A stretch of DNA of 8,210 bases from Pseudomonadota bacterium (GCA_030836725.1 JAUPLV010000094.1:1-8210), one strand, 5' to 3'; counted from the stretch's first letter, positions 1 to 6,635 are shown. The notes: generated by a model from the letters alone, not told the origin. A program made the numbers and translations.

Positions 1-676
1 GGGCGCGGTGGTGCTCGGCCTGCTGACCTATGTGGTGCCGCAGGTGGTGAGCGTGTTCCAGAACACCAGCCAGACGCTGCCGTGGCTGACCCGCGCGCTG
101 ATCGGGCTGAGCGATTTTCTGCGCGCCAGCGGCTGGCTGTGGCTGATCGCGATTGCCGCGGCGGCGTGGGCGGCGCGGCGCGCGTTGCGCCTGCCTGGGC
201 CGCGCCTGCGCTTTCACCGCTGGCTGCTGCACCTGCCGCTGGCGGGAACGCTGGTGCGCGGCGTCAACAGCGCGCAACTGGCGAGCACGCTGGCGATCCT
301 GGTGGGGAGCGGGGTGCCGCTGCTGACGGCGTTGCAGGCCGGCGCCGGAGTGGTGAACAACCTGCCGATGCGGCAGTCGGTGGAAGAGGCCGCGCGCCGG
401 GTGCGCGAGGGCGGCAGCCTGAGCCGCTCGCTCGCCGCCGCCAAGCTGTTTCCGCCGATGCTGGTGCACATGATCGCCAGCGGCGAGGCGAGCGGCCGCC
501 TGGTGCACATGCTCGAGCGCGCCGCCGCGCAGCAGAGCCGCGAAATGGAAAACCGCGTGATGGGGCTGACCAGCCTGCTGGAGCCGTTGCTGATCGTGGC
601 GATGGGGGTGGTGGTGCTGGTGATCGTGCTGGCGATCCTGCTGCCGATTTTCGAGATGAACCAGCTGGTGCGCTGA
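1..676 (+). CDS. gspF: Type II secretion inner-membrane platform protein GspF (5'-truncated)
   Basis: The reading frame is open from the window edge and ends at TGA 674-676, giving about 224 residues, roughly the C-terminal half of a protein usually near 400 residues. GspF is the polytopic inner-membrane platform protein that links the secretion ATPase GspE to pseudopilus assembly. The visible part starts in the first membrane helix (GLLTYVVPQ). A short periplasmic stretch and a second helix (WLWLIAIAAAAW) follow, then the second cytoplasmic helical domain, and a final hydrophobic helix rich in V/L/I just before the terminus MNQLVR. The second domain carries the family signature FPPMLVHMIASGEASGRL. 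The GTG at position 8 is only an internal valine. Identification rests on this signature, the topology and the following gspG-N block. Unlike many gsp operons, the gene is followed by a terminator and a long gap. Confidence 0.95.
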   Translation, partial: GAVVLGLLTYVVPQVVSVFQNTSQTLPWLTRALIGLSDFLRASGWLWLIAIAAAAWAARRALRLPGPRLRFHRWLLHLPLAGTLVRGVNSAQLASTLAILVGSGVPLLTALQAGAGVVNNLPMRQSVEEAARRVREGGSLSRSLAAAKLFPPMLVHMIASGEASGRLVHMLERAAAQQSREMENRVMGLTSLLEPLLIVAMGVVVLVIVLAILLPIFEMNQLVR

Positions 677-726
677 GGCGCCGGTCGCTGCATGAATCCG
701 CTGAACGCGCGACCCGACCGTGTCAC

Positions 727-748
727 CTGCGCATGCGTGCAGTTTTTT
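727..748 (+). terminator. Intrinsic terminator downstream of gspF
   Basis: A six-base-pair stem (CTGCGC 727-732 with GTGCAG 737-742, one G-T wobble) closes the four-base loop ATGC and is followed directly by six T residues (743-748). It lies 50 bases after the gspF stop codon on the same strand. This is the textbook shape of a factor-independent terminator, although the stem is short. If it works, gspF transcripts end here and gspG-N needs its own promoter. Confidence 0.7.
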
Positions 749-798
749 ATAGGCTTTTTCATCGTTTTTGTTGGTGCTGGACAGCCCTGTACCGCCCT

Positions 799-912
799 GT
801 AGGAGCGGCTTCAGCCGCGATGCGGGCGGTAGCCCGCAAAGGTGGCGCGGCGCGGCCTTGGCGAGTTTGCTCTTTGCGCCTTGCGGCGCATCGCGGCTGA
901 AGCCGCTCCTAC
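799..912. repeat. REPIN: two inverted REP palindromes
   Basis: The 25 bases at 799-823 (starting GTAGGAGCGGCTTCAGCC) are the exact reverse complement of 888-912, with 64 bases between them. Each arm is itself a hairpin: GCGGCT 805-810 pairs with AGCCGC 813-818. Inside the doublet, CGCAAAG 835-841 is complementary to CTTTGCG 872-878, so the whole element could fold into one long hairpin. GTAGGAGCGG-type palindromes are known as abundant REP elements in pseudomonads and relatives. A REP pair facing each other is called a REPIN and is thought to be mobilised in trans by a RAYT (TnpA-REP) transposase. No RAYT gene is visible here. Confidence 0.85.
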
Positions 913-965
913 GGCTGCGCCTGCGGGATGCCGAAGGGTAGGGGCTTCATGGGAGGGGGCAAGAC

Positions 966-994
966 ATGACTTCAACAGCCAACGGTGATATAGC
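966..994 (+). promoter_or_regulatory. Candidate sigma70 promoter for gspG-N
   Basis: ATGACT (966-971, four of six matches to TTGACA) is separated by 17 bases from TATAGC (989-994, four of six matches to TATAAT). The -10 box is preceded by TG at 986-987, one base away, which makes an extended -10. Transcription would start near 1001 and leave a leader of about 56 bases before gspG. The box scores are modest, but the spacing, the extended -10, the local AT enrichment and the terminator upstream all fit a promoter here. It was found by eye only. Confidence 0.35.
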
Positions 995-1019
995 CTTTTT
1001 ACAACGCGGGCTGTTTTTT
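974..1019 (+). other. Inverted repeat around the candidate gspG -10 box, ending in a T tract
   Basis: AACAGCC (974-980) is the exact reverse complement of GGCTGTT (1009-1015), with 28 bases between, and four more T residues follow (1016-1019). Two readings are possible: a weak terminator, whose loop is unusually long, or paired regulator half-sites flanking the candidate -10 box at 989-994. The sequence alone does not decide between them, and a 7-base match could be chance. Confidence 0.2.
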
Positions 1020-1044
1020 GCGGCCGCTGATTTGAATTGAAATG

Positions 1045-1050
1045 AAAGGA
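1045..1050 (+). promoter_or_regulatory. Ribosome binding site that sets the gspG start
   Basis: AAAGGA lies six bases before the ATG at 1057, an ideal Shine-Dalgarno distance. An in-frame ATG at 1042 overlaps this motif and has no comparable site in front of it, so 1057 is the better start. Confidence 0.75.
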
Positions 1051-1056
1051 CTTGGC

Positions 1057-1503
1057 ATGATTTCCAGACCCGGAAGACTTTCCCGGATTACGCGTGGCTT
1101 CACCCTGATCGAGATCATGGTGGTGGTGGCGATCCTCGGCATTCTCGCCGCGCTGGTGGTGCCGAAGATCATGGGGCGGCCGGACGAAGCGCGCATCGTC
1201 GCCGCCAGGCAGGACATCGCCTCGATCAGGCAGGCACTGAACCTGTACCGCCTCGACAACGTGCGCTATCCGGCCACCGAGCAGGGCCTACAGGCCCTGG
1301 TCGAAAAGCCGGTTTCCGGGCCGATCCCCGACAACTGGAAAGCCGGCGGCTATCTCGAACGCCTGCCCAATGATCCGTGGGGCGCGCCTTATCAATATCT
1401 GAACCCCGGTTTGCGCGGCGAGGTCGACGTGTTCAGCCTGGGCGCGGACGGTGCGCCGGGCGGCGAAGGCAACAATGCGGACATCGGTTCGTGGGAGTTG
1501 TAG
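1057..1503 (+). CDS. gspG: Major pseudopilin GspG of the type II secretion system
   Basis: This encodes 148 residues. GspG is the main subunit of the periplasmic pseudopilus that drives exoproteins through the secretin. The class III leader MISRPGRLSRITRG is cut by prepilin peptidase between Gly14 and Phe15. The mature protein starts FTLIEIMVVVAILGILAALVV, with the conserved Glu at +5 that guides assembly. The globular part has the GspG landmarks YRLDNVRYPATEQGL, DPWGAPYQY, and the C-terminal loop FSLGADGAPGGEGNNADIG, which binds calcium in homologues. The start at 1057 was chosen for its AAAGGA site six bases upstream; the ATG at 1042 would add only five residues. It is the first gene of the tight G-N block. 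Mature length of about 134 residues is normal for the family. Confidence 0.97.
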   Translation: MISRPGRLSRITRGFTLIEIMVVVAILGILAALVVPKIMGRPDEARIVAARQDIASIRQALNLYRLDNVRYPATEQGLQALVEKPVSGPIPDNWKAGGYLERLPNDPWGAPYQYLNPGLRGEVDVFSLGADGAPGGEGNNADIGSWEL

Positions 1504-1982
1504 GACAACGCGGCTTCACCCTGATCGAGATCCTGGTGGTGCTGGTGATCGTCGGCGTCATGGTGGGTCTGGTGGGGGTGCGCCTGATGCCGGGCGACGA
1601 CCGTGTGGTGGCGAACGAGGCGCAGCGGCTGGCGCTGCTGCTGGAACAGACGCGCGATCAGGCGGTGGCGTCGGGCAGGCCGATTGCCTTTTCGGCGGAG
1701 CGGGACGGCTACCGTTTCTGGGCGCTGGATGAGGACAACCAGTGGGCGCCCTACGTCGGCGACGACCTGCTCAGGGACCGCACTTTGGCGAGCGGCGTCC
1801 GCCTGTTGGCGCTGCGGGTGAATCAGGCCAGCCTGGCGGCGGGCGAACGCCTGCTGTTCCTGCCCTCCGGAAGCAGCGCGCCGTTCACCGCCGACCTTGC
1901 GCTCAACGCCGCGCACGCGCGCATCCGCGGAGACAGCCTGGGCCGGGTTCGCGTCGAGACGCAACAGGATGCGGCCGAATGA
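1491..1982 (+). CDS. gspH: Minor pseudopilin GspH
   Basis: This encodes 163 residues with a GTG start at 1491, overlapping the end of gspG by 13 bases. No ATG gives a usable start near the cleavage site, and this GTG is the closest start codon upstream. It produces the short basic leader MGVVGQRG, cut before FTLIEILVVLVIVGVMVGL, with Glu at +5. GspH is a low-abundance pseudopilin placed near the tip of the pseudopilus, where homologues bind the I-J-K complex. The body is typical of the family: an N-terminal helix with EAQRLALLLEQTRDQAVASGRPIAF, then a beta-rich domain. The Shine-Dalgarno signal is weak, so translation is probably coupled to gspG. The product call is secure; the exact start is less so. 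Confidence 0.93.
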   Translation: MGVVGQRGFTLIEILVVLVIVGVMVGLVGVRLMPGDDRVVANEAQRLALLLEQTRDQAVASGRPIAFSAERDGYRFWALDEDNQWAPYVGDDLLRDRTLASGVRLLALRVNQASLAAGERLLFLPSGSSAPFTADLALNAAHARIRGDSLGRVRVETQQDAAE

Positions 1983-2356
1983 GAAGGCGGCTGGCGCGCG
2001 GCTTCACCCTGATCGAGGTGCTGGTGGCGCTGGCGATTCTGGCGATTGCGCTGGCCGCCGCCAGCCGCGCGTCGGCGATGATGGCCGATAGCTCGGCCGA
2101 GCTGCGGAATCGCCTGCTGGCCGGCTGGGTGGCGCAGAACCGTCTGGCCGAACTGCAGGCGCGCCGCGCCTGGCCCGATCCGGGCACGCGCACGGGCGAG
2201 GCGGAACAGGCGGGCCTGAAACTGGCCTGGCGCGAAACCGTCAGCGCCACCCCCAACCAGGCGTTTCGCCGCATCGAGATCAGCGTCGGCGAGCCGGGGC
2301 AGGACCACCGGCTGGCGCGGCTGACCGGTTTTCTGGCGCGTGCCGGGGAAAAATGA
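1979..2356 (+). CDS. gspI: Minor pseudopilin GspI
   Basis: This encodes 125 residues. The ATG overlaps the gspH stop in an ATGA junction, and AGGA at 1966-1969 serves as ribosome binding site. The leader MRRRLARG is cut before FTLIEVLVALAILAIALAA, with the conserved Glu at +5. Family marks downstream are the segment around LLAGWVAQNRLAELQ and the short C-terminal beta domain (RRIEISV). GspI starts the minor-pseudopilin tip and forms a complex with GspJ and GspK, both encoded next. The overlaps on both sides suggest translational coupling, which would keep the tip subunits in step. The length matches the usual 120 to 130 residues. Confidence 0.96.
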   Translation: MRRRLARGFTLIEVLVALAILAIALAAASRASAMMADSSAELRNRLLAGWVAQNRLAELQARRAWPDPGTRTGEAEQAGLKLAWRETVSATPNQAFRRIEISVGEPGQDHRLARLTGFLARAGEK

Positions 2357-2946
2357 GGCAGCGCGGCTTCACTCTGGTGGAAATGCTGGTGGCGCTGACC
2401 ATCTTCGCGCTGATGTCGGTGCTGTCCTTTCGCGGGCTGACCTCGGTGCTGCAGACGCGCGAGCATCTGACCGAGGATAACCGGCGCTGGCGCGATCTTG
2501 CGCTGACGCTGGGGCAGATCGAACAGGACATGAGCATGGTGGTGAACCGGCCGGTGCGCGACAGCGGCGACCTGCCGCTGCCGGCGCTGGTGGGCAACCC
2601 ACAGGCGATGGGCGCCGACGGCGCGCAACTGAGTTTCAGCCGCATGGGCATGGCATGGCAGACCGGGGCGCTGGCCGATGTGCAGCGCCACGGCTACCGG
2701 CTCAACAACGGCACCATCGAACAACTGGTGTGGCCGGTGTTGGACCAGGCGCCGCGCAGCGAGCCGGTGGTGCACGCGCTGCTGGAGCGGGTCAACCGTT
2801 TCGAGTTGCGTTATCTGGACGGCAAAGGCAACTGGCAGCCGCGCTGGCCCTTGCCGGGTGTCGCGGCAGGATTGCCGACGGCGCTGGAAGTGGTGGTCGA
2901 ACTCGATGGCGGCGCCAGCGTGACGCGAGTGTTTGCCCTGCCATGA
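2353..2946 (+). CDS. gspJ: Minor pseudopilin GspJ
   Basis: This encodes 197 residues. It starts in an ATGA overlap with gspI, with GGGGA at 2345-2349 just upstream. The very short leader MRQRG is cut before FTLVEMLVALTIFALMSVLSF, with Glu at +5. Characteristic GspJ elements are RGLTSVLQTREHL, LGQIEQDM followed by RPVRD, the central FSRMGMA segment, and the RFELRYLDGKGNWQPRWP strand region near the C terminus. GspJ is the second member of the I-J-K tip complex, which caps the pseudopilus and is thought to start its assembly and contact substrates. Length is normal for the family. Confidence 0.96.
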   Translation: MRQRGFTLVEMLVALTIFALMSVLSFRGLTSVLQTREHLTEDNRRWRDLALTLGQIEQDMSMVVNRPVRDSGDLPLPALVGNPQAMGADGAQLSFSRMGMAWQTGALADVQRHGYRLNNGTIEQLVWPVLDQAPRSEPVVHALLERVNRFELRYLDGKGNWQPRWPLPGVAAGLPTALEVVVELDGGASVTRVFALP

Positions 2947-3857
2947 GAGGCCAGCGCGGTCTGGCCGTGATCTCCGCCATCCTGGTCGTGGCGCTGGTGG
3001 CGAGCGCGGCTTCGTTCATGGCCTGGCAGCAGCAGTTATGGGTGCGCCAGGTGGAAAATCTCAACGAGCAGGCGCAGAGCCGGATGGTGGTGCTGGCGGC
3101 GATGCAGTGGTCGCGTTCGATCCTGGCGCAGGACGCGCGCGACAACAAGGTGGATCATCTGGGTGAGGACTGGGCGCAGGCGCTGGCGCCGCTGCCGGTG
3201 GAGGGAGGCGAGCTCGCCGGCAGCCTGGCCGACCAGCAGGGACTGTTCAATCTCAACAGCCTGGTGCGCGATGGCAGGACCAGCGCAACCGATCTCATGG
3301 CATTCCGCAAGCTGCTGGAACTGCTGAAGTTGCCGCCCGAACTGGCCGCCGTGGCGGTCGACTGGATTGACCCCGATTCCGGGGTGACCTATCCCGGCGG
3401 CGCCGAGGATGGCGATTACCTGGCGCTCGATTTGCCGTACCGCGCCGGCAACCGGCCGCTGACGACGGTGGACGGCCTCGCCCGCCTGAAAGGTTTCGAC
3501 GCGGAGACGCTGGAGCGTCTGCGCCCCTTCGTGACGGCGCTGCCGCAACCGACCCCGGTCAATGTCAACACCGCGCCGGCGGAAGTGCTGGCGGCGGCGA
3601 TTGCCGACCTGTCGCTGGAGCAGGCGCAAACGCTGGTGAAGGCGCGCAAGGAAGGGCATTTCAAGGATATCGCCGACTTCCGCGAACGCCTGCCGAAGAC
3701 GGTGACGCAGGTGAACGAAACGCTGCTGAGCGTCGGCAGCCGTTATTTCCTGGTTTCCGGCCACGCCCGTTTCGGCCGCGCCAAAGTCGGTTTGCAAGCC
3801 CTGTTCGAACGCGAATCGACGGCCTGGCCGAAGCTGGTGTGGCAAAAGAATATCTGA
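2943..3857 (+). CDS. gspK: Minor pseudopilin GspK (pseudopilus tip)
   Basis: This encodes 304 residues, the largest pseudopilin as usual for GspK, and starts in an ATGA overlap with gspJ. The leader MRGQRG is cut before LAVISAILVVALVASAASF. Position +5 is Ser rather than Glu, which is normal for GspK and fits its place at the tip, where no subunit sits ahead of it. Conserved parts include DQQGLFNLNSLV, AVDWIDPDSGVTYPGGAEDGDY, the YRAGNRPLTTVDGL stretch, and PVNVNTAPAEVLAA at the start of the second helical (SAM-like) region. The alpha-helical insertion typical of GspK lies around residues 110-285. The final residues (WPKLVWQKNI) precede the only intergenic gap inside the block. Confidence 0.96.
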   Translation: MRGQRGLAVISAILVVALVASAASFMAWQQQLWVRQVENLNEQAQSRMVVLAAMQWSRSILAQDARDNKVDHLGEDWAQALAPLPVEGGELAGSLADQQGLFNLNSLVRDGRTSATDLMAFRKLLELLKLPPELAAVAVDWIDPDSGVTYPGGAEDGDYLALDLPYRAGNRPLTTVDGLARLKGFDAETLERLRPFVTALPQPTPVNVNTAPAEVLAAAIADLSLEQAQTLVKARKEGHFKDIADFRERLPKTVTQVNETLLSVGSRYFLVSGHARFGRAKVGLQALFERESTAWPKLVWQKNI

Positions 3858-3875
3858 TTCAATCGAACCCTGACC

Positions 3876-5117
3876 ATGAGCCTGCTGCGCATCCATATCC
3901 CTCCCTTCTGGCCTGACGACGAACCGGCCGCCGCGCTGCCATGGTGCCGCCTGGGCGCGCGCGGCGAGCGCCTCGCTTCCGGCAGCGCCCCGCTCGCCGA
4001 TCTGCCGCATGACGAGGCCTGCGAACTGATCCTCCCCGCCGAACTGGTGCTGTTGACCGGCGCCGTCCTGCCGCGCGGCAGCCGGCAGAAAATGCGCCAG
4101 ATGCTGCCCTACGCGATCGAAGACAAGCTGGTGACCGAGCCCGACGCGGTGCATGTGGTCGCCGGCTCCACGCTGGCCGATGGCCAGACCGCGCTGGCGG
4201 CGATCGACAAGGCCTGGCTGGCGCGCGTGCTGGCCCGCCTGGGCGAATCCGGGCTGCGCCCGCGCAATGCCTGGCCGGAAACCCTGCTGCCCGAATTGCC
4301 GGCCGACGGCTGGGTGATGGTGTGGAATGGCCGTGGCGGCTTTCTGCGCAGCGGCGCGCAATCGGGCATGAGCCTTGACGGCGGCTCGACCGCGCAGCCG
4401 CCCGCCGCCCTCTCGCTGAGCGTGGCGCGGGCGCGCGAGGCGGCGGCCTTGCCGCGCCGCCTGCTGCTGCGTATGGGCGAGGGCGCTCCGCCGCCCGATC
4501 TCGAAGCGTGGAGCCACGCGCTCGGGATGGCGGTGGAAGCCGGGGTCGAGTGGGCGCCCCTGCGGCATCCGGACATTCCCGGCGGCGGCATCGACCTGCT
4601 ACAGGGCGCGTTCGCCGCATCGGGCCTTGCGCGAAACGGCTGGCCCGATTTGCGGCTGCCGCTGATCCTCGCCGGGCTGATCGCCGCATTGCAGATTGGC
4701 GCGACCACGACCGAGTGGTGGCTGCTGAGCCGCGAGAAGCAGCAGCTGCGGGCGGCGATGGAAAAGAGCTTCCGCGACGCCTTCCCCGATGCGCGCGTGG
4801 TGGTCGACGCGCCGCTGCAGATGCAGCGCAACCTCGCCGAACTGCGCGGTTCGGCGGGACAGCTGTCGCCGCTCGATTTTCTGCCCTTGCTGGCGCGCAC
4901 CGCGACCGCGCTCGATGCCGACAGCCGCGGCAATTTGCGCGCAATCCGCTACGAGGCCGGCCAGCTCAGCCTTGAGGTGGCCTTGCCCGACCGCGCGGCG
5001 GCCGACGCGCTGCTCAAACGCCTGCTCGATGCCGGGCTGGCCGGCCAGCTGCAAAACATCAGCGGCGCCGCGCCGCAGTCGCTGGCGCGCATCGCGATCA
5101 CCGGGAATACGCCATGA
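3876..5117 (+). CDS. gspL: Type II secretion linker protein GspL
   Basis: This encodes 413 residues. GspL is a bitopic inner-membrane protein that recruits the ATPase GspE through its cytoplasmic domain and pairs with GspM in the periplasm. Residues 1 to about 250 form the cytoplasmic actin-like domain, with the family motif LPYAIEDKL (77-85) and GIDLLQGAF (239-246 region) before the membrane. One membrane helix lies at about 261-277 (LPLILAGLIAALQIGAT). The periplasmic part (about 285-413) has a predicted helical stretch and a ferredoxin-like fold. The gene starts 18 bases after gspK and no clear Shine-Dalgarno site is visible there, which is unusual beside its overlapping neighbours. It overlaps gspM by four bases. 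GC content and codon use match the rest of the block. Confidence 0.95.
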   Translation: MSLLRIHIPPFWPDDEPAAALPWCRLGARGERLASGSAPLADLPHDEACELILPAELVLLTGAVLPRGSRQKMRQMLPYAIEDKLVTEPDAVHVVAGSTLADGQTALAAIDKAWLARVLARLGESGLRPRNAWPETLLPELPADGWVMVWNGRGGFLRSGAQSGMSLDGGSTAQPPAALSLSVARAREAAALPRRLLLRMGEGAPPPDLEAWSHALGMAVEAGVEWAPLRHPDIPGGGIDLLQGAFAASGLARNGWPDLRLPLILAGLIAALQIGATTTEWWLLSREKQQLRAAMEKSFRDAFPDARVVVDAPLQMQRNLAELRGSAGQLSPLDFLPLLARTATALDADSRGNLRAIRYEAGQLSLEVALPDRAAADALLKRLLDAGLAGQLQNISGAAPQSLARIAITGNTP

Positions 5118-5605
5118 AAGACACCCTGAATCAGTTCTGGAGCGCCCGCGCGCCGCGCGAACGCCTTGTCCTCGGCGGCGGTTCGGTGCTGCTGGTGCTG
5201 GCCCTGGGCTTTGCCTACGGCTGGCTGCCGATGCAGCGCGAGGTGTCGCAATTGCGCCAGACGCTGCCGCAGCTGCGCGAACAGGCCCGGCAGCTACAGC
5301 AGGATGCGCAGGAAGTCGGACGCCTCAAGGCGCAGCCCGCGGCGGTCCGCGAGGCCGGCAGCCTGGTGCTGGCGGTCGAGCAGGGCGCGGTGGCCAGCGG
5401 CCTGCGCGAGCGCATCGCATCGATCACCCCGCAGGGGGTCGGGCAGGTCAGGGTGGTGCTGCCGCGAGTCGGGTTTGACGAATGGCTAGGCTGGCTGGGC
5501 GAACTGCAGACCCGGCACGGCGTGCGCGTGGAATCGGCCCGCATCGAGGCCGCCGGCGATCCGGGCTGGGTCAGCGTCGACGTGCTGCTGAAAGCGGGCG
5601 GCTGA
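5114..5605 (+). CDS. gspM: Type II secretion protein GspM
   Basis: This encodes 163 residues, a normal GspM size. The ATG overlaps the gspL stop (ATGA), with GGGAA at 5103-5107 as a possible ribosome binding site. The layout is a short cytoplasmic tail (WSARAPRERLVL, a typical GspM start), one membrane helix at about 18-37, and a likely coiled coil at about 41-72 (VSQLRQTLPQLREQARQLQQ). A periplasmic ferredoxin-like domain follows, ending VGFDEWLGWLGEL, RVESARIE and SVDVLL. GspM dimerises with GspL and stabilises it, completing the inner-membrane platform with GspF. The sequence is poorly conserved in the family, so position after gspL is part of the evidence. Confidence 0.94.
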   Translation: MKDTLNQFWSARAPRERLVLGGGSVLLVLALGFAYGWLPMQREVSQLRQTLPQLREQARQLQQDAQEVGRLKAQPAAVREAGSLVLAVEQGAVASGLRERIASITPQGVGQVRVVLPRVGFDEWLGWLGELQTRHGVRVESARIEAAGDPGWVSVDVLLKAGG

Positions 5606-6381
5606 TGGCGGACCGGAAGCCATTCCGTTTTCGCTGGCCGCACTACCTGCTGGCTGTTCTGGTCTACCTGGCGCTGCTGCTCGCCTGGGCGCCCGCCAGC
5701 CTGCTGGCGTGGGCGCTGCCGCAACTGACCCGGCAGGCCGTGCAGCTCGATCAGGCGCAGGGCAGCCTGTGGCGCGGCCAGGCCGCGGGGGTCCGGGTGC
5801 GGGCGGCGAGGGGAACGGAACTGCAGCTTGGCGGCCTCACCTGGCGGCTGAAGCCGGGCGACCTGTTCAGCGGACGCCTCGGCTACCGGCTGGAACTGGC
5901 CGGCGCCGGCGTCGACGCCGCGGCCGTGCTGCGCGCGAGCGCGAAAGGCGTGGAGTTGCGCGATCTCCGGGCGGCGATGCCGGCAAACTGGCTGGAGCAG
6001 GTGTCGCCCGAGCTTGGCCTCTGGCAACCCGGCGGCCGGCTGCTGTTTGAAAGCAGCCATCTCGCGATCGGCCGGGCAGGAAGCATCGATGGTCAGGGCA
6101 CGCTGCGCTGGCTCGAAGCCGCTTCGGGGCTGGTGCGCTCGCCGCTCGGCAGCTATCGCGCCGACATCGAAGGCGCGGACACCGCGCTGGAACTGAAACT
6201 GGCGACGGAATCAGGACCGTTGTTCCTGCAGGGATCCGGCAAGTGGACCCCCCGCGGCGGCCTGGCTTTCAACGGCGCCGTACGCGCCGCGCCGGAAAAC
6301 CGGGCCGAATTCGACGGCCTGCTGGGCCTGGTCGGCCCGGCGCAGGCGGATGGCAGCCGGACCATCCGGATCGGTCGCTGA
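5605..6381 (+). CDS. gspN: Type II secretion accessory protein GspN
   Basis: This encodes 258 residues and starts in a TGATG junction that shares one base with the gspM stop. There is one N-terminal membrane helix at about 13-37 (YLLAVLVYLALLLAWAPASLL is its core). A periplasmic beta-rich region follows, with the GspN hallmarks QAQGSLWRGQA, LTWRLKPGDLFSGRLGY and a closing LFLQGSGKWTPRGG repeat-like strand pair. GspN is present in only some T2SS loci (for example xcpN/outN/pulN types) and is often dispensable; its exact role is unsettled. It ends the block, and the next gene lies 254 bases away with no convincing terminator seen between them. Confidence 0.92.
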   Translation: MADRKPFRFRWPHYLLAVLVYLALLLAWAPASLLAWALPQLTRQAVQLDQAQGSLWRGQAAGVRVRAARGTELQLGGLTWRLKPGDLFSGRLGYRLELAGAGVDAAAVLRASAKGVELRDLRAAMPANWLEQVSPELGLWQPGGRLLFESSHLAIGRAGSIDGQGTLRWLEAASGLVRSPLGSYRADIEGADTALELKLATESGPLFLQGSGKWTPRGGLAFNGAVRAAPENRAEFDGLLGLVGPAQADGSRTIRIGR

Positions 6382-6456
6382 GGCTTTACCCCGCCATTCG
6401 CTTGTCTTCCTGCCTGCTCGGGCGCCCCGGCAAACGACCGGAGTGTCGAGAGTTCC

Positions 6457-6609
6457 ATGATCCTGAAGCGGGTTTTCCCGGGCAGCGCCGACAGCATCCA
6501 GGCGTCGATTGAACGCCTACGCCGTCAAGGTTTCACAATTCCAACAAAAAACCGTAACGAAAAAAGCTCAAGCTCACTGCGTTTTGTGGCAATTCAAAAC
6601 ACACCTTGA
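6457..6609 (+). CDS. Doubtful small ORF between gspN and the PhoX-family gene
   Basis: This would encode a 50-residue peptide starting MILKRVFPGSADSIQ and ending IQNTP. Codons 2 to 17 nearly all end in G or C, like real genes here, while the second half does not and is rich in K, N and S. The only ribosome site candidates are weak: GGAG 13 bases upstream and GAGAG four bases upstream. There is no signal peptide, membrane segment or family I recognise. It may be a chance ORF, an upstream leader peptide, or a decayed gene end. I would not annotate it without conservation. Confidence 0.12.
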   Translation: MILKRVFPGSADSIQASIERLRRQGFTIPTKNRNEKSSSSLRFVAIQNTP

Positions 6610-6629
6610 TCAAATTTCGTTATTGGGAG
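6510..6629 (+). promoter_or_regulatory. AT-rich leader of the PhoX-family gene, with its ribosome binding site
   Basis: From about 6528 the DNA turns distinctly AT-rich compared with the genes around it, as promoter regions often do. GGGAG at 6625-6629 sits six bases before the ATG at 6636 and is a good Shine-Dalgarno site. An inverted repeat, GTTTTG 6581-6586 with CAAAAC 6595-6600, could be an operator but is short. TTGAAC at 6509-6514 resembles a -35 box, yet no good -10 box stands at 17 bases, so I do not assign a promoter. No sequence close to a Pho box is evident. Confidence 0.35.
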
Positions 6630-6635
6630 CCTCGC

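Noticed and set aside
1042..1056. Upstream ATG at 1042 as the gspG start
   Set aside because: It overlaps the Shine-Dalgarno sequence AAAGGA that is ideally placed for the ATG at 1057, and it adds only five residues to the leader.
1096..2385. Near-identical DNA segments at 1096-1116, 1512-1532, 2000-2017 and around 2365 that look like a dispersed repeat
   Set aside because: They encode the conserved G-FTLIE/FTLVE prepilin cleavage region of GspG, H, I and J; protein-level conservation with shared codon use explains them.
3036..4568. A 510-codon open frame on the minus strand
   Set aside because: It lies antisense to gspK and gspL, spans both genes, and is an Arg/Gln/His-rich mirror typical of high-GC DNA; the + strand genes have clear families.
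6469..6480. Hairpin CGGG-TTTT-CCCG as a terminator after gspN
   Set aside because: The stem is only four base pairs, the T residues are in the loop, and no T tract follows.
6521..6538. Possible Pho box before the PhoX-family gene (CCGTCAAGGTTTCACAA)
   Set aside because: Only the first half resembles CTGTCAT (five of seven); the second half does not match at the required four-base spacing, so PhoB control is not supported by sequence.
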